DNA of 64,000 nucleotides. Origin: Thermocatellispora tengchongensis. Lineage in GTDB: Bacteria > Actinomycetota > Actinomycetes > Streptosporangiales > Streptosporangiaceae. The position numbers were made by a program, and so were the translations under genes. The number at the start of each line of letters is the position of its first letter. Within the stretch, counting starts at the first letter, position 1. Location of the stretch: NCBI RefSeq assembly GCF_014202315.1, contig NZ_JACHGN010000025.1, forward strand, positions 1 through 64,000, given 5' to 3'. Below the pieces are notes generated by a model. The model saw nothing but the letters and a program-made list of their open reading frames with translations, ran no database searches and had not been told where the DNA came from. Shown piece after piece: positions 1 to 8,849 of the stretch.

Positions 1-626
1 ATGCGCACGCCGACGGAGTCGCGCTTGTCGATCTCGAACTCCAGCCAGGCGCCCCGCGACGGGATCACCTTGCAGCCGTAGATGTCCTTGTCGGACGTCT
101 TGTCGACGTTGCGCTCGAAGTACACGCCCGGGGACCGGACGAGCTGGGAGACCACGACACGCTCGGTGCCGTTGATGATGAACGTGCCCTTGGCGGTCAT
201 GAGCGGGAAGTCGCCCATGAACACCGTCTGGCTCTTGATCTCACCGGTGGTGTTATTGATGAACTCCGCCGTGACGAACATCGGGGCGGAGAAGGTCATG
301 TCTTTGTCTTTGCACTCGTCGACCGAGTACTTGGGCGGCTCGAACCGGTGGTCACGGAACGACAAAGACATGGTTCCGGAGAAGTCCTCGATGGGACTGA
401 TCTCCTCGAAGATCTCTTCGAGACCGGACTGGGCCGGAACGTCCTTGCGCCCGGCCTGGCGAGCCGCCTCGACCCTGGCCTTCCACTTCTCGTTGCCGAG
501 CAGCCAGTCGAAGGACTCGGTCTGCAGGGCGAGAAGGTCAGGAACTTCGAGCGGCTCCTGAATGCGCGCGAAAGACACGCGACGGGGACCAGCGGGTACG
601 GCGGAGGCGTTGCGCGAGGCTGCCAA
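1..626 (-). CDS. rpoB: RNA polymerase beta subunit, N-terminal part (cut by window edge)
   Basis: Beta subunit of RNA polymerase, the catalytic core enzyme and rifamycin target. Reading the minus strand from a TTG at 626 gives [20 protein letters not shown] and then typical beta protrusion/lobe sequence: [58 protein letters not shown]. About 208 of roughly 1,150 residues are in the window; the rest lies beyond position 1. The TTG start follows a GGAAGGA ribosome binding site by about six bases, and TTG with this N-terminus is usual for actinobacterial rpoB. Unlike the common arrangement it does not directly follow rplL: about 4 kb of other DNA lies between. It is served by a promoter at 732-760. 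Confidence 0.97.
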   Translation of the reverse strand, partial: MAASRNASAVPAGPRRVSFARIQEPLEVPDLLALQTESFDWLLGNEKWKARVEAARQAGRKDVPAQSGLEEIFEEISPIEDFSGTMSLSFRDHRFEPPKYSVDECKDKDMTFSAPMFVTAEFINNTTGEIKSQTVFMGDFPLMTAKGTFIINGTERVVVSQLVRSPGVYFERNVDKTSDKDIYGCKVIPSRGAWLEFEIDKRDSVGVR

Positions 627-731
627 CAGATGTCCTTCCGAGGGCTCGCGGCGGACTGACTACACGCACGCCAGACGACAACGCAAAACCGGACAGAGAT
701 GCGGGGTCGTCAAAGGGCAGCGCAAAGGGGC

Positions 732-760
732 AGTGTAGCCGAACGGCATACACCTGTCCA
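732..760 (-). promoter_or_regulatory. Predicted sigma-70-type promoter of rpoB
   Basis: On the minus strand TGGACA (760-755) and TACACT (737-732) are separated by exactly 17 bases, a good match to the vegetative actinobacterial promoter. It lies about 105 bases upstream of the rpoB TTG start, so it would give a leader of roughly 100 nucleotides. It is the only good promoter I see upstream of rpoB, and it would make rpoB transcription independent of rplJL. Confidence 0.6.
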
Positions 761-1105
761 CTCCACTCTCGCTGCATGCTTCACGTTGTCCGCAGCATCG
801 CCCGTCGGAGCCGAAACGTCAAGCCCGAGAGCCGACATTTCGGCCAACTAATAGCCAGCACGCTGGGAAAGTTCCTTCGCGCGAAGGCTCAGCGCCGCCG
901 GACCCCAGACGATACCCGCGAGCGGATGGGGCTAACGCTCAGTCACGCGGAGGATCGAACCCTTGCCGACGATCGACGCTCCGGCGACAGAGGTACCCGT
1001 GACCTGAGCGTTCCCAAACCACTTCTTTGCTAACAATTAAGTAACGGAGACACGCCGTCCAGGTGAACGAGCCTACTGCCTGCGATCACGCGCCGCGTAC
1101 CCGGG
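761..1105. other. Gene-free stretch upstream of rpoB
   Basis: About 345 bases between the rpoB promoter and the end of the Mce-associated gene. A plus-strand frame at 776-1033 is open, but it has no ribosome binding site, no recognisable protein and poor codon bias, so I do not call it. The segment near 1020-1050 is unusually AT-rich for this genome and could hold further promoter elements for rpoB. I see no RNA gene. Confidence 0.4.
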
Positions 1106-1666
1106 CTACTGGCCGGAAACGCTGCCCAGCAGGGTGGACAGCTCCGCCACCAGCCACCGCGAGTCCTGTTTGACCATCACGAACCTGGCCCGGTTCAGCT
1201 CTCGCCGCTGCCGCGGCTCCCGCTCGCCGGGCGCGACCTTGCTGGTGGCCATGTCCACGAACAGCAGCACCCGCACCCGGTCGGGCTCGGCCGACTCGAT
1301 CCCCGCCGCCACCACCGACGCCTGCTGCACCGCCCGCTCCTTCCGGGCCTGGGGGGCCAGGCTCCGGGCCAGGGTCCGGTAGTGTCCGGCCAGCTCGCCG
1401 GTGGTGTAGCCCTGCGCGCGGGCGAGGTCGGCCTCCACCGTTCGGTAGTCGTAGGAGAGCATGTCGGCGGCCACCGACCGCGCGGTCGCCATCGCCTCGG
1501 CGCCGGCCGAGTCGCTCTCGCGCAGCCACCGCAGGTTCGCGTACGCCACCGCCACGACGCCACCCAGAGTGACCGCCAAAAGTGTGAGGAATGTCACACC
1601 GACCAGGAAGGCCCGCGAGCGCGGCCGCCCGGCCCGCGCCCCCTCGATCACCTCGCCCTCGATCAC
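1106..1666 (-). CDS. Mce-associated membrane protein (downstream gene of pair)
   Basis: A 186-residue protein with one transmembrane helix (about residues 19-42, FLVGVTFLTLLAVTLGGVVA), a short coiled stretch with many Ala/Arg, and a C-terminal alpha-beta domain ending in a conserved-type strand (RFVMVKQDSRWLVAEL). This is the layout of Mce-associated (Mas/Mam) proteins, which stabilise Mce lipid-uptake complexes at the cytoplasmic membrane. I chose the GTG at 1666 because it overlaps the upstream gene's stop as GTGA, implying translational coupling; a longer frame runs back to 1771 inside the upstream gene. No mce genes lie in the window, so the partner complex is unknown. Family membership is inferred from layout and motifs. 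Confidence 0.7.
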   Translation of the reverse strand: MIEGEVIEGARAGRPRSRAFLVGVTFLTLLAVTLGGVVAVAYANLRWLRESDSAGAEAMATARSVAADMLSYDYRTVEADLARAQGYTTGELAGHYRTLARSLAPQARKERAVQQASVVAAGIESAEPDRVRVLLFVDMATSKVAPGEREPRQRRELNRARFVMVKQDSRWLVAELSTLLGSVSGQ

Positions 1667-2142
1667 TGGATCGGCTCCACCTTCGACACCAGCCACGCGC
1701 CGCCGGCCTTGGTCACTTCCATCTTCCAGCGGTAGTAGCGCTCCTGCGGCGGCGTCTTGCTGCCCTCCCACCGGATCACCACGTCGGCCACCACGAGCAC
1801 CTGCGCGGTCGCCCCGGCGATCGAGACCAGCCCCGCCGACCGCAACACCCCGGTCTGCACCACCTTGTCCGTCACGGTGGTGTCCTTCATCTCGGCCGAC
1901 CGCTGCTCGTACGCCCGCCGCACCGCCCCCGTGGACGAGCCGAGCAGCCGCGCGATGTCACGATCCACTGTGGTGTGGCTGATCGACAGCAGGTTCACCC
2001 CGTGCACCCCCGCCGCCCGCACCGCCGCCCGCCGATCCTCCGCCGCCGCCCGCGCGGCCCCGAGATCCCCGCACAGCTTGTACGCCGCGCCGCCGAGCGT
2101 CAGAACCAGCCCGGCGAGAACGCACACCACAACGGCCCTCAT
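1663..2142 (-). CDS. Mce-associated membrane protein-like (upstream gene of pair)
   Basis: A 159-residue protein: N-terminal signal-anchor (MRAVVVCVLAGLVLTLGGAA), an Ala-rich helical linker, then a domain with DRDIARLLGSSTGAVRRAYE and a C-terminal strand pattern ending WKMEVTKAGGAWLVSKVEPI. The fold pattern matches that of its downstream neighbour, so the two look like diverged paralogues of the Mce-associated type. The ATG at 2142 was chosen because it puts the hydrophobic anchor at the N-terminus; the frame stays open to 2664, but that extension is low-complexity and lies in the repeat region. It is translated first in a two-gene operon with a four-base overlap. Confidence 0.65.
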   Translation of the reverse strand: MRAVVVCVLAGLVLTLGGAAYKLCGDLGAARAAAEDRRAAVRAAGVHGVNLLSISHTTVDRDIARLLGSSTGAVRRAYEQRSAEMKDTTVTDKVVQTGVLRSAGLVSIAGATAQVLVVADVVIRWEGSKTPPQERYYRWKMEVTKAGGAWLVSKVEPIQ

Positions 2143-2339
2143 GGCCCCGCGCCCGCCACTGCCATGCGCTTCTCTCCCATCGCACGGTCGCCGGAGCCCA
2201 ACGCGAACGCCGCCGCCCCACGCCGCCCCGGCCCGCCGAGCACCCGGCCCCGTGACATGGGCCCGGCCCCGAACCGACCCGCAATCGCCTGCGCCGCTCG
2301 CCGGATCATAACCCGGCGCATAGCCCGGTAAGCCCGATT

Positions 2340-3775
2340 CCCCAACCCCGCACGCGGTGCGTGCGGCCCCCCGCCGTACGCAGGAGACCGTACGAGGGCC
2401 GGAGAAGCCCCTGTGAGCGCCAGACGGCCCCGAAACCCCCCGGCCAGGCAAGGACAGCCCCAGACGCCACCAGCCGAGCACACACGCCCCCGAAGGCCCT
2501 CGCTCCCGCCCCCCACGGCCACCAAGGCAAGCGCGACGCCAACGGCGCCGGAAGCCGCCTGCGACGGGCGTGGCACCAAACGCGGCCAGGGCCGGGACTG
2601 CCCAGACGGGCGAGGCGGCGCCGGACGAGCCAAGCCGGCACACCAGACAAGCATCGGAGAACACCTACTCCGGCCATGGGCACCCCTGGCAGATGCGGCC
2701 CATGCCGCGGCGAAGAGCCGCTGGCAACCCTGCGAAGTGCGCCACCGAACGCCGCCGACGACGGCCCTGGTCGCCGCCAGCGGTTGACGCCCGCAGCAAA
2801 GCGCCGCAGGAAGCGCCGGCGACTACGCCCGCAACGAGGACGGCGGGCCCCAGGAAGGGCACGGCACCGAACGTGGCCGACGGCGGGCCTGGCGCCGCGC
2901 GGGGCGGCTGACGCCCGTGGCAAGGGCCACGGGCACTCCAGCGGGTGCAGCACCGCACAGGACTGATGCCGATTGCAAAGAGCCTCAGGTACCCCGAGGG
3001 TCGGGGCGGCGCCGAACGACGCCAAGCCCGGCAGGGACGCGCGCCGAAGGACACCTGCTCCGGCCGCGAATACCCGAGCAGATGCGGCACGAACGAAGTC
3101 GGGAGCCGCCCGTGGGGCCCATGCCCGCGGCGAAGAGCCACTGGCAACCCGGCCAAGTGTGTCACCGGTCACTGCCGACGAGAGGACTTGGTCGCCGCAG
3201 GCATCCAGCAAGCACGGCACCGAACGTGGTCGACGGCAGGGCACAGCGCAGCGCGGGCACGGCTGACGCCTGCGGCAAGGGGCCCAGGCACCCCTGGCGG
3301 GCGCCGCGCCGTGGGCCGGAGGCTGGGCAGGGTGCCGCGCCGAACGGGCCGGGGACCGAGCAGGGTGCCGCGGGCGGGCGGCTGACGCCGCGGCAAAGGC
3401 CCCGGGCACCTGGCGAATGCCGCGCCTGAGCCGGAGGCGGGGCAGGGTGCCACGCCGAACGGGCCGGGGGCGGAGCAGTGTGCGGCGTGCGGACGGCTCA
3501 CGCCTGCGGCGAAGGGCCGCGAGCATCGCGAGGGGCACGGCACCAACGCAACCGACGGCAGGCCCGGCGCAGCGCGGGCACGGCTCACGCCCGCTCAAAG
3601 GGCCCCGGGCACCCTGGCGGGTGCCGCGCCGTGGGGCCGGAGACGGGCAGTGTGCCGCGCCGAACACGACCGAGGGTGGAGCAGTATGCGGCGTGGGGGC
3701 GGCTGACGCCTGCGGCAGATGGCCGCGCCGCGGGCGAAGGGACGGGGGCGGGGCGATGAATCTGGGACGCGGTGG
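2340..3775. repeat. Degenerate GC-rich tandem-repeat array, non-coding
   Basis: A 1.4-kb region built of diverged copies of a unit of about 87-120 bases. The recurring core GGCTGACGCC followed by TGCGGCAAGGGCCC starts near 2905, 3261, 3380, 3494, 3581 and 3701, with diverged copies near 2781 and 2961. Between cores sit variants of GGTGCCGCGCCGAACG and CACCGAACGTGGCCGACGGC. A larger duplication of about 420 bases is also visible (the segment at 2700-2785 resembles 3118-3205, sharing GCGGCGAAGAGCC and CTGGCAACCC). All six frames are open for long distances only because the DNA is extremely GC-rich; none gives a recognisable protein. The array lies between the divergent Mce-associated operon and the Uma2 gene. 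Confidence 0.7.
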
Positions 3776-3865
3776 GGTGGGGCGGGCCGGGGTGAATGAG
3801 TCGCTGTTGCCGGTGTCAGCGCGCATACTTTCTGTGTCCGAACAGATACGGAAGGACACGGAGCC

Positions 3866-4531
3866 GTGAGCATGATCGACATACGGGACACGGACATCGA
3901 GACGGCGAGTCAGGAGCACCCGGAGGTGGCGGCGCCTCGGCCGGAGTATCGGCAGGCGCACTTCGAGCCCAAGCCCGGGGAAGATCTTCCCAGCACGCCC
4001 CGCCAGGTGTTCGACGCGCTGCCGCACATGCCCGGTCTCCGGACCGAGATCATCGACGGGAGACTGATAGTGAGCCCGGTGGGCACCCCCGAGCATGCGC
4101 GTCACGCGGTCAGGCTGATGTGCGCGCTGCTACCCATCCTGAACGAGCGAGAGTGGGAGGCGTTTCCCGGCAATGTGGACGTCTGCCTCGACGGCACCCG
4201 AGATCCGGTCGAACCCGACCTCGTGATCGCGCCGCTCGACTGTCCTCGCTGGGGCGATCGTGAGTTGCTGTCCTCCGGGCTGATCCTGGTGGCCGAGGTG
4301 GTGTCGGTCGGCAGCGCCGTGCACGATCGCGAGATCAAGCCCGTCATGTACGCGCGCGGCGGAGTCCCCTGCTACTTGATCATCGATCCGCTGGTCGATC
4401 CGCGCCAGGTCACGCTGATGTCCGAGCCCGGCCAAGGGCGCTACCACCGGTCCGTGAGCGTGACCATGGGCGAGAAACTGGAAATCCCCGAGCCCATCGG
4501 CTTCGCCCTGGACACCGGCATTTTCCTGTAG
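3866..4531 (+). CDS. Uma2 family (DUF820) PD-(D/E)XK nuclease-fold protein
   Basis: A 221-residue protein with the Uma2 pattern: EIIDGRLIVSP at 61-71, the metal-site motif EPDLVIAP (Asp118), VAEVVS (Glu144), then REIKPVMYARGGVPCYLIID with a Lys and Tyr typical of the family. The fold is that of restriction-type nucleases, but the biological role of the very numerous Uma2 proteins in actinomycetes and cyanobacteria is not established. GTG at 3866 is preceded by GGAAGGA; an ATG two codons later is also possible. It stands alone, converges on rplL and shares a hairpin terminator with it. Its position between rplL and the repeat array, away from rpoB, suggests it arrived by insertion, which is inference. 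Confidence 0.85.
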   Translation: MSMIDIRDTDIETASQEHPEVAAPRPEYRQAHFEPKPGEDLPSTPRQVFDALPHMPGLRTEIIDGRLIVSPVGTPEHARHAVRLMCALLPILNEREWEAFPGNVDVCLDGTRDPVEPDLVIAPLDCPRWGDRELLSSGLILVAEVVSVGSAVHDREIKPVMYARGGVPCYLIIDPLVDPRQVTLMSEPGQGRYHRSVSVTMGEKLEIPEPIGFALDTGIFL

Positions 4532-4539
4532 TCAACCGC

Positions 4540-4582
4540 GAAAAGGGCGGCCCACCCGGCACCAGGGTGGACCGCCCTTTTC
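4540..4582. terminator. Bidirectional intrinsic terminator (Uma2 gene / rplL)
   Basis: An 18-bp inverted repeat (4540-4557 with 4565-4582, one mismatch, seven-base loop) with GAAAAGGGCGG and CCGCCCTTTTC at its ends, giving an A-tract on one side and a T-tract on the other. It lies between the stop codons of two convergent genes and can serve both strands. Confidence 0.85.
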
Positions 4583-4611
4583 GTTGGGGCTGTGGAACCT
4601 CAGAGCGTCAC

Positions 4612-5004
4612 TTACTTGACGGTGACGGTGGCGCCGGCGCCCTCCAGGGCGGCCTTGGCCTTCTCCGCGGTCTCCTTGTTGACCTTCTCCAGCAGCGGCT
4701 TCGGCGCGCCGTCGACCAGGTCCTTGGCCTCCTTCAGGCCGAGGCTCGTCAGGGCGCGAACCTCCTTGATGACCTGGATCTTCTTGTCGCCGGCAGCCTC
4801 GAGGATGACGTCGAACTCGTCCTGCTCCTCGACCTCCTCGGCGGCGGCGGCACCGCCGGCGCCGGCCGGGGCGGCGGCGACGGCGACAGGCGCGGCGGCC
4901 TTGACGTCGAAGGTCTCCTCGAAGAGCTTCACAAAGTCGGACAGCTCAAGGAGAGTCATCTCCTTGAACGCGTCGAGCAGCTCGTCGGTGCTGAGCTTCG
5001 CCAT
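4612..5004 (-). CDS. rplL: 50S ribosomal protein L7/L12
   Basis: Stalk protein of the large ribosomal subunit; dimers bound to L10 recruit elongation and initiation factors. The 130-residue sequence has the N-terminal dimerisation segment ([20 protein letters not shown]), the Ala/Gly/Pro-rich hinge (about 36-55) and the C-terminal factor-binding domain with [20 protein letters not shown] and the final strand ATVTVK. The length is normal for actinobacteria. It follows rplJ by about 70 bases and is probably co-transcribed with it. A hairpin terminator lies immediately downstream, so read-through into rpoB, as in most bacteria, is unlikely here. Confidence 0.98.
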   Translation of the reverse strand: MAKLSTDELLDAFKEMTLLELSDFVKLFEETFDVKAAAPVAVAAAPAGAGGAAAAEEVEEQDEFDVILEAAGDKKIQVIKEVRALTSLGLKEAKDLVDGAPKPLLEKVNKETAEKAKAALEGAGATVTVK

Positions 5005-5073
5005 GGTGATTCCTCCGTGTGAATCTTAGAAACAAAGAATTCGGGACCGCGGTGTGTGCGGCAATCCCCGTGC

Positions 5074-5607
5074 CTACTCGGCCTTCTCGCCGGACTCCTC
5101 GCGCTTGGCGCGCAGGGCTTCGGCGAGCTGAGCCATGTTGGTGGGCAGCGCGTTGAAGACGGCGGCGGCGTGGCCCATCTTCGCCTTCATCGCTCCGGCC
5201 AGCTTCGCGAGGAGGACCTCGCGCGACTCGAGGTCGGCAAGCTTGGTGATCTCGTCCGGGGTCATCGACTTGCCGTCGACGACACCGCCCTTGATGACCA
5301 GGAGGGGATTGGCCTTGGCGAAGTCACGCAGACCCTTGGCGGCCTCGACCACGTCGCCCTTGACGAACGCGATCGCGGACGGACCCGAGAGCAGGTCGTC
5401 CAGGGCGGAGATCCCGGCCTGATTGGCCGCGATCTTGGTCAGCGTGTTCTTCACCACGGCGAACTTCGCATTCCCACCGAGAGAAACGCGCAGCTCCTTG
5501 AGCTGGGCGACGGTGAGACCGCGGTACTCGGTCAGAACGGCAGCGTGCGAGCCCTCGAAGTCGCTCTTGAGCTCGGCGACGGCCGTCGCCTTTTCCGCCC
5601 TCGCCAT
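5074..5607 (-). CDS. rplJ: 50S ribosomal protein L10
   Basis: L10 anchors the L7/L12 dimers to 23S rRNA. The 177-residue sequence starts [20 protein letters not shown] and contains [26 protein letters not shown] and the C-terminal helical region binding L12 (AALFNALP-type [20 protein letters not shown]). The ATG at 5607 is preceded by GGAAGGAGG. In bacteria L10-L12 complexes repress their own mRNA through the leader; a structured leader of suitable size lies at 5608-5805. Confidence 0.98.
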   Translation of the reverse strand: MARAEKATAVAELKSDFEGSHAAVLTEYRGLTVAQLKELRVSLGGNAKFAVVKNTLTKIAANQAGISALDDLLSGPSAIAFVKGDVVEAAKGLRDFAKANPLLVIKGGVVDGKSMTPDEITKLADLESREVLLAKLAGAMKAKMGHAAAVFNALPTNMAQLAEALRAKREESGEKAE

Positions 5608-5805
5608 GGGCCTCCTTCCAGAATGCGCCGCCGGCGAAGGACTCGAACATGAGAAAGGCCCCGGCGCGGGCGCGCACGAGGCTCACACGGATGCCATGGC
5701 ATCCCTCATGAAAACTCACATCACGCCTGCACTGGCCGTCCACGCGGAGTGGATCCTTCGGTCACCGGGCCATGATGAACCCAGCGACGACCGGCGGTCT
5801 TCGGC
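5608..5805 (-). promoter_or_regulatory. Probable L10 leader (autoregulatory rplJL mRNA leader)
   Basis: The gap upstream of rplJ is too long for a simple leader and contains strong dyads, including the perfect 16-base palindrome GGATGCCATGGCATCC at 5689-5704 and GC-rich pairing close to the start codon. A TACTCT box (minus strand, 5817-5812) could be the -10 element, giving a leader of about 200 nucleotides. L10 leaders of this size and place are widespread (the Rfam L10_leader class). I infer it from position and structure; I have not matched the consensus computationally. Confidence 0.5.
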
Positions 5806-5853
5806 AGCTTCAGAGTACCCACACCCGGCGGGAAAAGCGAACCGTACGCGGAA

Positions 5854-5884
5854 ACGGCCGGCCGGGAGTGCCCCGGCCGGCCGT
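5854..5884 (-). terminator. Hairpin terminator of the lipoprotein gene
   Basis: A perfect 13-bp stem (ACGGCCGGCCGGG at 5854-5866 with its complement at 5872-5884) and a five-base loop, just beyond the stop codon of the lipoprotein gene and upstream of the rplJ promoter region. No T-tract, as usual in actinomycetes. Confidence 0.6.
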
Positions 5885-5905
5885 GAAGCCGCGTTCGGCG
5901 AACCG

Positions 5906-6739
5906 CTAGTTCACCGTCGACTTGGGCAGCTCGCCGACCTGGTCGGCGGGCGGGGCGGCGATCTGGACGGGCTCGTTGAAGCCCTTGAACAGCATCGTGG
6001 CGCTGAATGTGCCGCCGTCGGCCGTGCCGTTCAGCGTGATCTTGCGGGGCAGGCTCTGCGCGTCGGCCCACAGGTCGAACTTCATGTCCTTGATCTGACC
6101 GAGGTCGGCCTGGGCCTGCGCGCGCTTGTCGGGGTCGAGCTGGGCCAGCGCGGCGTCCACCGGGAAGGTGCCGCTGTAGTGGGTGGTGTCCACGCCGCCG
6201 ACGGACTCGGTGCCGACCGCCTTGACGTCCTTCGACGCGGTCACCATCGAGGTGGTCCCGGCCAGGTCGAACTGCTGGATCCTGGACAGCATGTCCTTCG
6301 CCTGGGCCTGCCCGTCGGCGTCGAGGTCGGAGATGGACGCCTTCACCCACGGCTTGGTGGCGCCCACCAGGTCCTTGAGGACGTCCAGCTTCACGTAGAC
6401 CGTGTCGCCCAGCAGCACCGCACGGGCACCGCCCGGCAGGGAGCGGCCGCCGAAGTCGACCGTGTCGAGCGTGAGGTCCACGGCGAGCGGATTGTTCTGG
6501 TACACCATCCGCCCCTGGACCTTGCCGTCGCCGTGCTGCTTGTCGCTGACGTCGGCCACGGCGTCCACGGTGTAGCTCTTGACCGCCTCGGCCTTCTGGG
6601 CGGTCTGCTGGAGGGCCTCCGCCGCCGCGAGCTTGACGCTGCCGAGCTGCTGAGGGCTCGACGACGAGCCGCACCCGGCGGTCAGAGCCAAAGCGGCGGC
6701 CGTGCCCGTTGCCGCGATGGCGAGAGTAATCCGGCGCAT
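5906..6739 (-). CDS. Secreted lipoprotein, LppX/LprAFG-type
   Basis: A 277-residue lipoprotein. The N-terminus has a signal peptide ending in a lipobox (LALTAGC, Cys about 22), followed by a Ser-rich linker and a domain of about 230 residues with alternating beta strands (KSYTVDAVADVS, GRMVYQNNPLAVDLTLDT, TTHYSGTFPVDAALAQL, MKFDLWADAQSLPRKITLNG). This is the pattern of LppX/LprG-like lipid-binding lipoproteins on the outer face of the membrane. ATG 6739 was preferred to the in-frame ATG at 6757 because it gives a conventional signal peptide; both have purine-rich upstream sequence. A lipoprotein gene between rplA and rplJ is also found in Streptomyces, so its place is conserved. Specific ligand unknown. 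Confidence 0.8.
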   Translation of the reverse strand: MRRITLAIAATGTAAALALTAGCGSSSSPQQLGSVKLAAAEALQQTAQKAEAVKSYTVDAVADVSDKQHGDGKVQGRMVYQNNPLAVDLTLDTVDFGGRSLPGGARAVLLGDTVYVKLDVLKDLVGATKPWVKASISDLDADGQAQAKDMLSRIQQFDLAGTTSMVTASKDVKAVGTESVGGVDTTHYSGTFPVDAALAQLDPDKRAQAQADLGQIKDMKFDLWADAQSLPRKITLNGTADGGTFSATMLFKGFNEPVQIAAPPADQVGELPKSTVN

Positions 6740-6944
6740 TCCTATATGTCCCTTCATAGCCCCCAGTTGTGTCTCCGACCCTACGCGCCCGGCCGTCAAG
6801 GAGCGCGAGATCGCCGCGGTTCTCGGGGATTTACCGGGGTTTACCCTGACCGCGACTCGATCACCGGCCCTTACCGCGTGGTTCGTTTTCTCTGGCGACA
6901 TATGCACCGGTTTGTTCCTTGCTGCGAAGGCAGGCGGGGTGCGG

Positions 6945-7450
6945 GGAGACGGACGGGTGCGGAGAGACAGACGGGTGCGGAGAGACAAGTCGGTGCGGGG
7001 GGTGCGGGGGTGCGGGGGGTGCGGGGGTGCGGGGGGTGCGGGGGTGCGGGGGGTGCCCTGGGGGCGGGGGTGCCTCTTGGGTGCGGAGGTGTCTTCGGGG
7101 TGCCGCGGGGGCGGGGGTGCCGGGGTGCGCGGGGTGCGGGGGTGCGGGGGGTGTCCGGGGTGTCGGGGGTGCTCGGGGTGCGGGGGGTGCGGGGTGCGGG
7201 GTGCGCGGGGTACGCCGGGTGCTGGGGTGCCGGCGGTGCGGAGGGTGCTGGCGGTGCGGAGGGTGCCCGGAGTCCGGGGGTGCCCCGGGGTGCCGGGGGT
7301 GCCGCGGGGTGCGGGGTGCGCCGGGTGCGGGGGTGCCGGCGGTGCGGAGGGTGCCGGCGGTGCGGAGGGTGCCGGCGGTGCGGGGAGACAGGCGGGTGCG
7401 GGGACACGCGGGTGCGGGGACACGCGGGTGCGGGGACACGCGGGTGGATA
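6945..7450. repeat. G-run minisatellite (GGTGCGGGG-type), non-coding
   Basis: About 500 bases of short tandem repeats on the plus strand: runs of GGTGC followed by three to six G, with sub-blocks such as GCGGAGGGTGCCGGC (three close copies near 7335-7380) and GGTGCGGGGACACGC (three copies near 7395-7440). The plus strand is almost free of A and T runs and very rich in G-tracts, so G-quadruplex formation on that strand, and C-rich transcripts on the other, are plausible. Every frame is open but encodes only Gly/Ala/Arg/Pro low complexity. It lies between the terminator behind rplA and the promoter region of the lipoprotein gene. Confidence 0.85.
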
Positions 7451-7453
7451 CGG

Positions 7454-7487
7454 CAAGGCCCCCGCCGGTTGAGCGGCGGGGGCCTTG
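7454..7487 (-). terminator. Terminator of the rplK-rplA operon
   Basis: A perfect 13-bp stem, CAAGGCCCCCGCC (7454-7466) with its complement (7475-7487), eight-base loop, 20 bases beyond the rplA stop codon. Confidence 0.8.
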
Positions 7488-7507
7488 TCGCGGGGACTGC
7501 GGGCTGA

Positions 7508-8224
7508 TCAGGCCTCGGCCTCGATCAGCGAGCGGGTGATGTTGGGGTCCACCGGGATGCCGGGGCCCATGGAGGTGGCGAAGGTGACCTTCTTGAGGTA
7601 GCGGCCCTTTGCGGCGGACGGCTTGAGACGCAGGACCTCGTCGAGGGCGGCGGCGTAGTTCTCCAGGAGCTGGCGCTCGCTGAAGGAGGCCTTGCCGATG
7701 ATGAAGTGGAGGTTCGCGTGGCGGTCCACGCGGAACTCGATCTTGCCGCCCTTGATGTCGCTGACGGCCTTGCCCACGGCCGGGGTCACGGTGCCGGTCT
7801 TGGGGTTCGGCATCAGGCCGCGGGGGCCGAGGACGCGGCCGAGACGGCCGACCTTGCCCATGAGGTCGGGGGTCGCGACGACCGCGTCGAACTCGTTCAG
7901 GCGGTTGCCCTTGGAGATCTCCTCGATCAGCTCGTCGGCGCCGACGATGTCGGCGCCCGCCTGGCGGGCCTCCTCGGCACGGTCACCGGTCGCGAAGACC
8001 AGGACCCGGGCGGTCTTGCCGGTGCCGTGCGGGAGGTTGACGGTGCCGCGCACCATCTGGTCGGCCTTGCGGGGGTCCACGCCCAGGCGGAGGGCGACCT
8101 CGACGGTGGCCTCGAACTTGGTGACCGAGGTCTCCTTGGCCAGCTTCGCGGCCTCAGCGGGGGTGTAGAGACGCTCGCGGTCGATCATCGACGCCGCGTT
8201 GCGGTATGCCTTGCTGCGCTTCAC
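7508..8224 (-). CDS. rplA: 50S ribosomal protein L1
   Basis: Large-subunit stalk protein that binds 23S rRNA and, in many bacteria, represses its own operon. The 238-residue protein has the family landmarks SKAYRNAA near the N-terminus, [37 protein letters not shown], the signature [19 protein letters not shown] and [20 protein letters not shown]. Length and start (ATG after GGAGT) are normal. It follows rplK by 72 bases in the same operon and is closed by a strong hairpin. Confidence 0.98.
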   Translation of the reverse strand: MKRSKAYRNAASMIDRERLYTPAEAAKLAKETSVTKFEATVEVALRLGVDPRKADQMVRGTVNLPHGTGKTARVLVFATGDRAEEARQAGADIVGADELIEEISKGNRLNEFDAVVATPDLMGKVGRLGRVLGPRGLMPNPKTGTVTPAVGKAVSDIKGGKIEFRVDRHANLHFIIGKASFSERQLLENYAAALDEVLRLKPSAAKGRYLKKVTFATSMGPGIPVDPNITRSLIEAEA

Positions 8225-8296
8225 TGCTCACTCCTGTGATCCGAGTGGTCGTGGTACGGGCCGCGCCGGCCCTCCCACTGCTGTCGGGTGGCCGCC

Positions 8297-8728
8297 TCAG
8301 TCGGCGACGGTGATGCCCATCGACCGGGCGGTGCCGGCGATGATCTTCTCGGCGGCCTCGATGTCGTTGGCGTTGAGGTCCTTCATCTTGGTCTCGGCGA
8401 TCTGGCGGAGCTGCTCCTTGGTGAGCTTGCCGACCTTGTCGCGGTGCGGGTTGGCGCTGCCCTTGTCGAGACCCGCGGCCTTCTTGATCAGCTCGGGCGC
8501 CGGCGGCGTCTTGGTGATGAAGGTGAAGCTGCGGTCTTCGAAGATGGTGATCTCGACGGGGATGATGTTGCCCCGCTGGGCCTCGGTCGCAGCGTTGTAC
8601 TGCTTGACGAAGTCCATGATGTTGACGCCGTGGGGACCGAGGGCGGTACCGACCGGCGGCGCGGGCGTGGCCTGGCCAGCGGGAAGCTGGACCTTGACCA
8701 GGGCCGCGATCTTCTTCTTTGGAGGCAT
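8297..8728 (-). CDS. rplK: 50S ribosomal protein L11
   Basis: L11 binds the GTPase-associated region of 23S rRNA and is needed for the stringent response and thiopeptide sensitivity. The 143-residue sequence shows KLQLPAG-type [40 protein letters not shown], the Pro-rich hinge [17 protein letters not shown] and the C-terminal rRNA-binding part [16 protein letters not shown]. The start at 8728 follows CGGAGTAGGAC. It is the first gene after the 120-base gap behind nusG, which may hold its own promoter. Confidence 0.98.
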   Translation of the reverse strand: MPPKKKIAALVKVQLPAGQATPAPPVGTALGPHGVNIMDFVKQYNAATEAQRGNIIPVEITIFEDRSFTFITKTPPAPELIKKAAGLDKGSANPHRDKVGKLTKEQLRQIAETKMKDLNANDIEAAEKIIAGTARSMGITVAD

Positions 8729-8849
8729 GTCCTACTCCGGGTCCTTTTCTCGCGTGATCTCCCATGGGCATGGGAGCACCCACCGCCTCCCCAGGAGAGG
8801 GGGAAGGGCGGCGGGAGGTCTGAACCGACTAACCAGTGTATGCGCGCTG

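Noticed and set aside
776-1033. 85-residue plus-strand frame upstream of rpoB
   Set aside because: No ribosome site or family; codon positions do not show the third-base GC bias of real genes here.
1106-2142. Part of an mce lipid-import operon
   Set aside because: Only Mce-associated proteins are present; no yrbE or mce genes lie in the window.
2306-4105. 599-residue open frame on the minus strand and several overlapping frames
   Set aside because: It lies in the GC-rich repeat array and crosses into the Uma2 gene; the sequence is Arg/Pro/Ala low complexity and no domain is recognisable.
3866-4531. Toxin of a toxin-antitoxin pair
   Set aside because: Uma2 fold is clear but no small partner gene lies beside it.
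6945-7450. CRISPR array
   Set aside because: Units are short, continuous and degenerate with no spacers of even length, and no cas genes are nearby.
5423-7507. 694-residue plus-strand frame across rplJ leader, lipoprotein and G-run repeat
   Set aside because: Antisense to clear genes on the minus strand and composed of repeat-derived Gly/Arg; a shadow.
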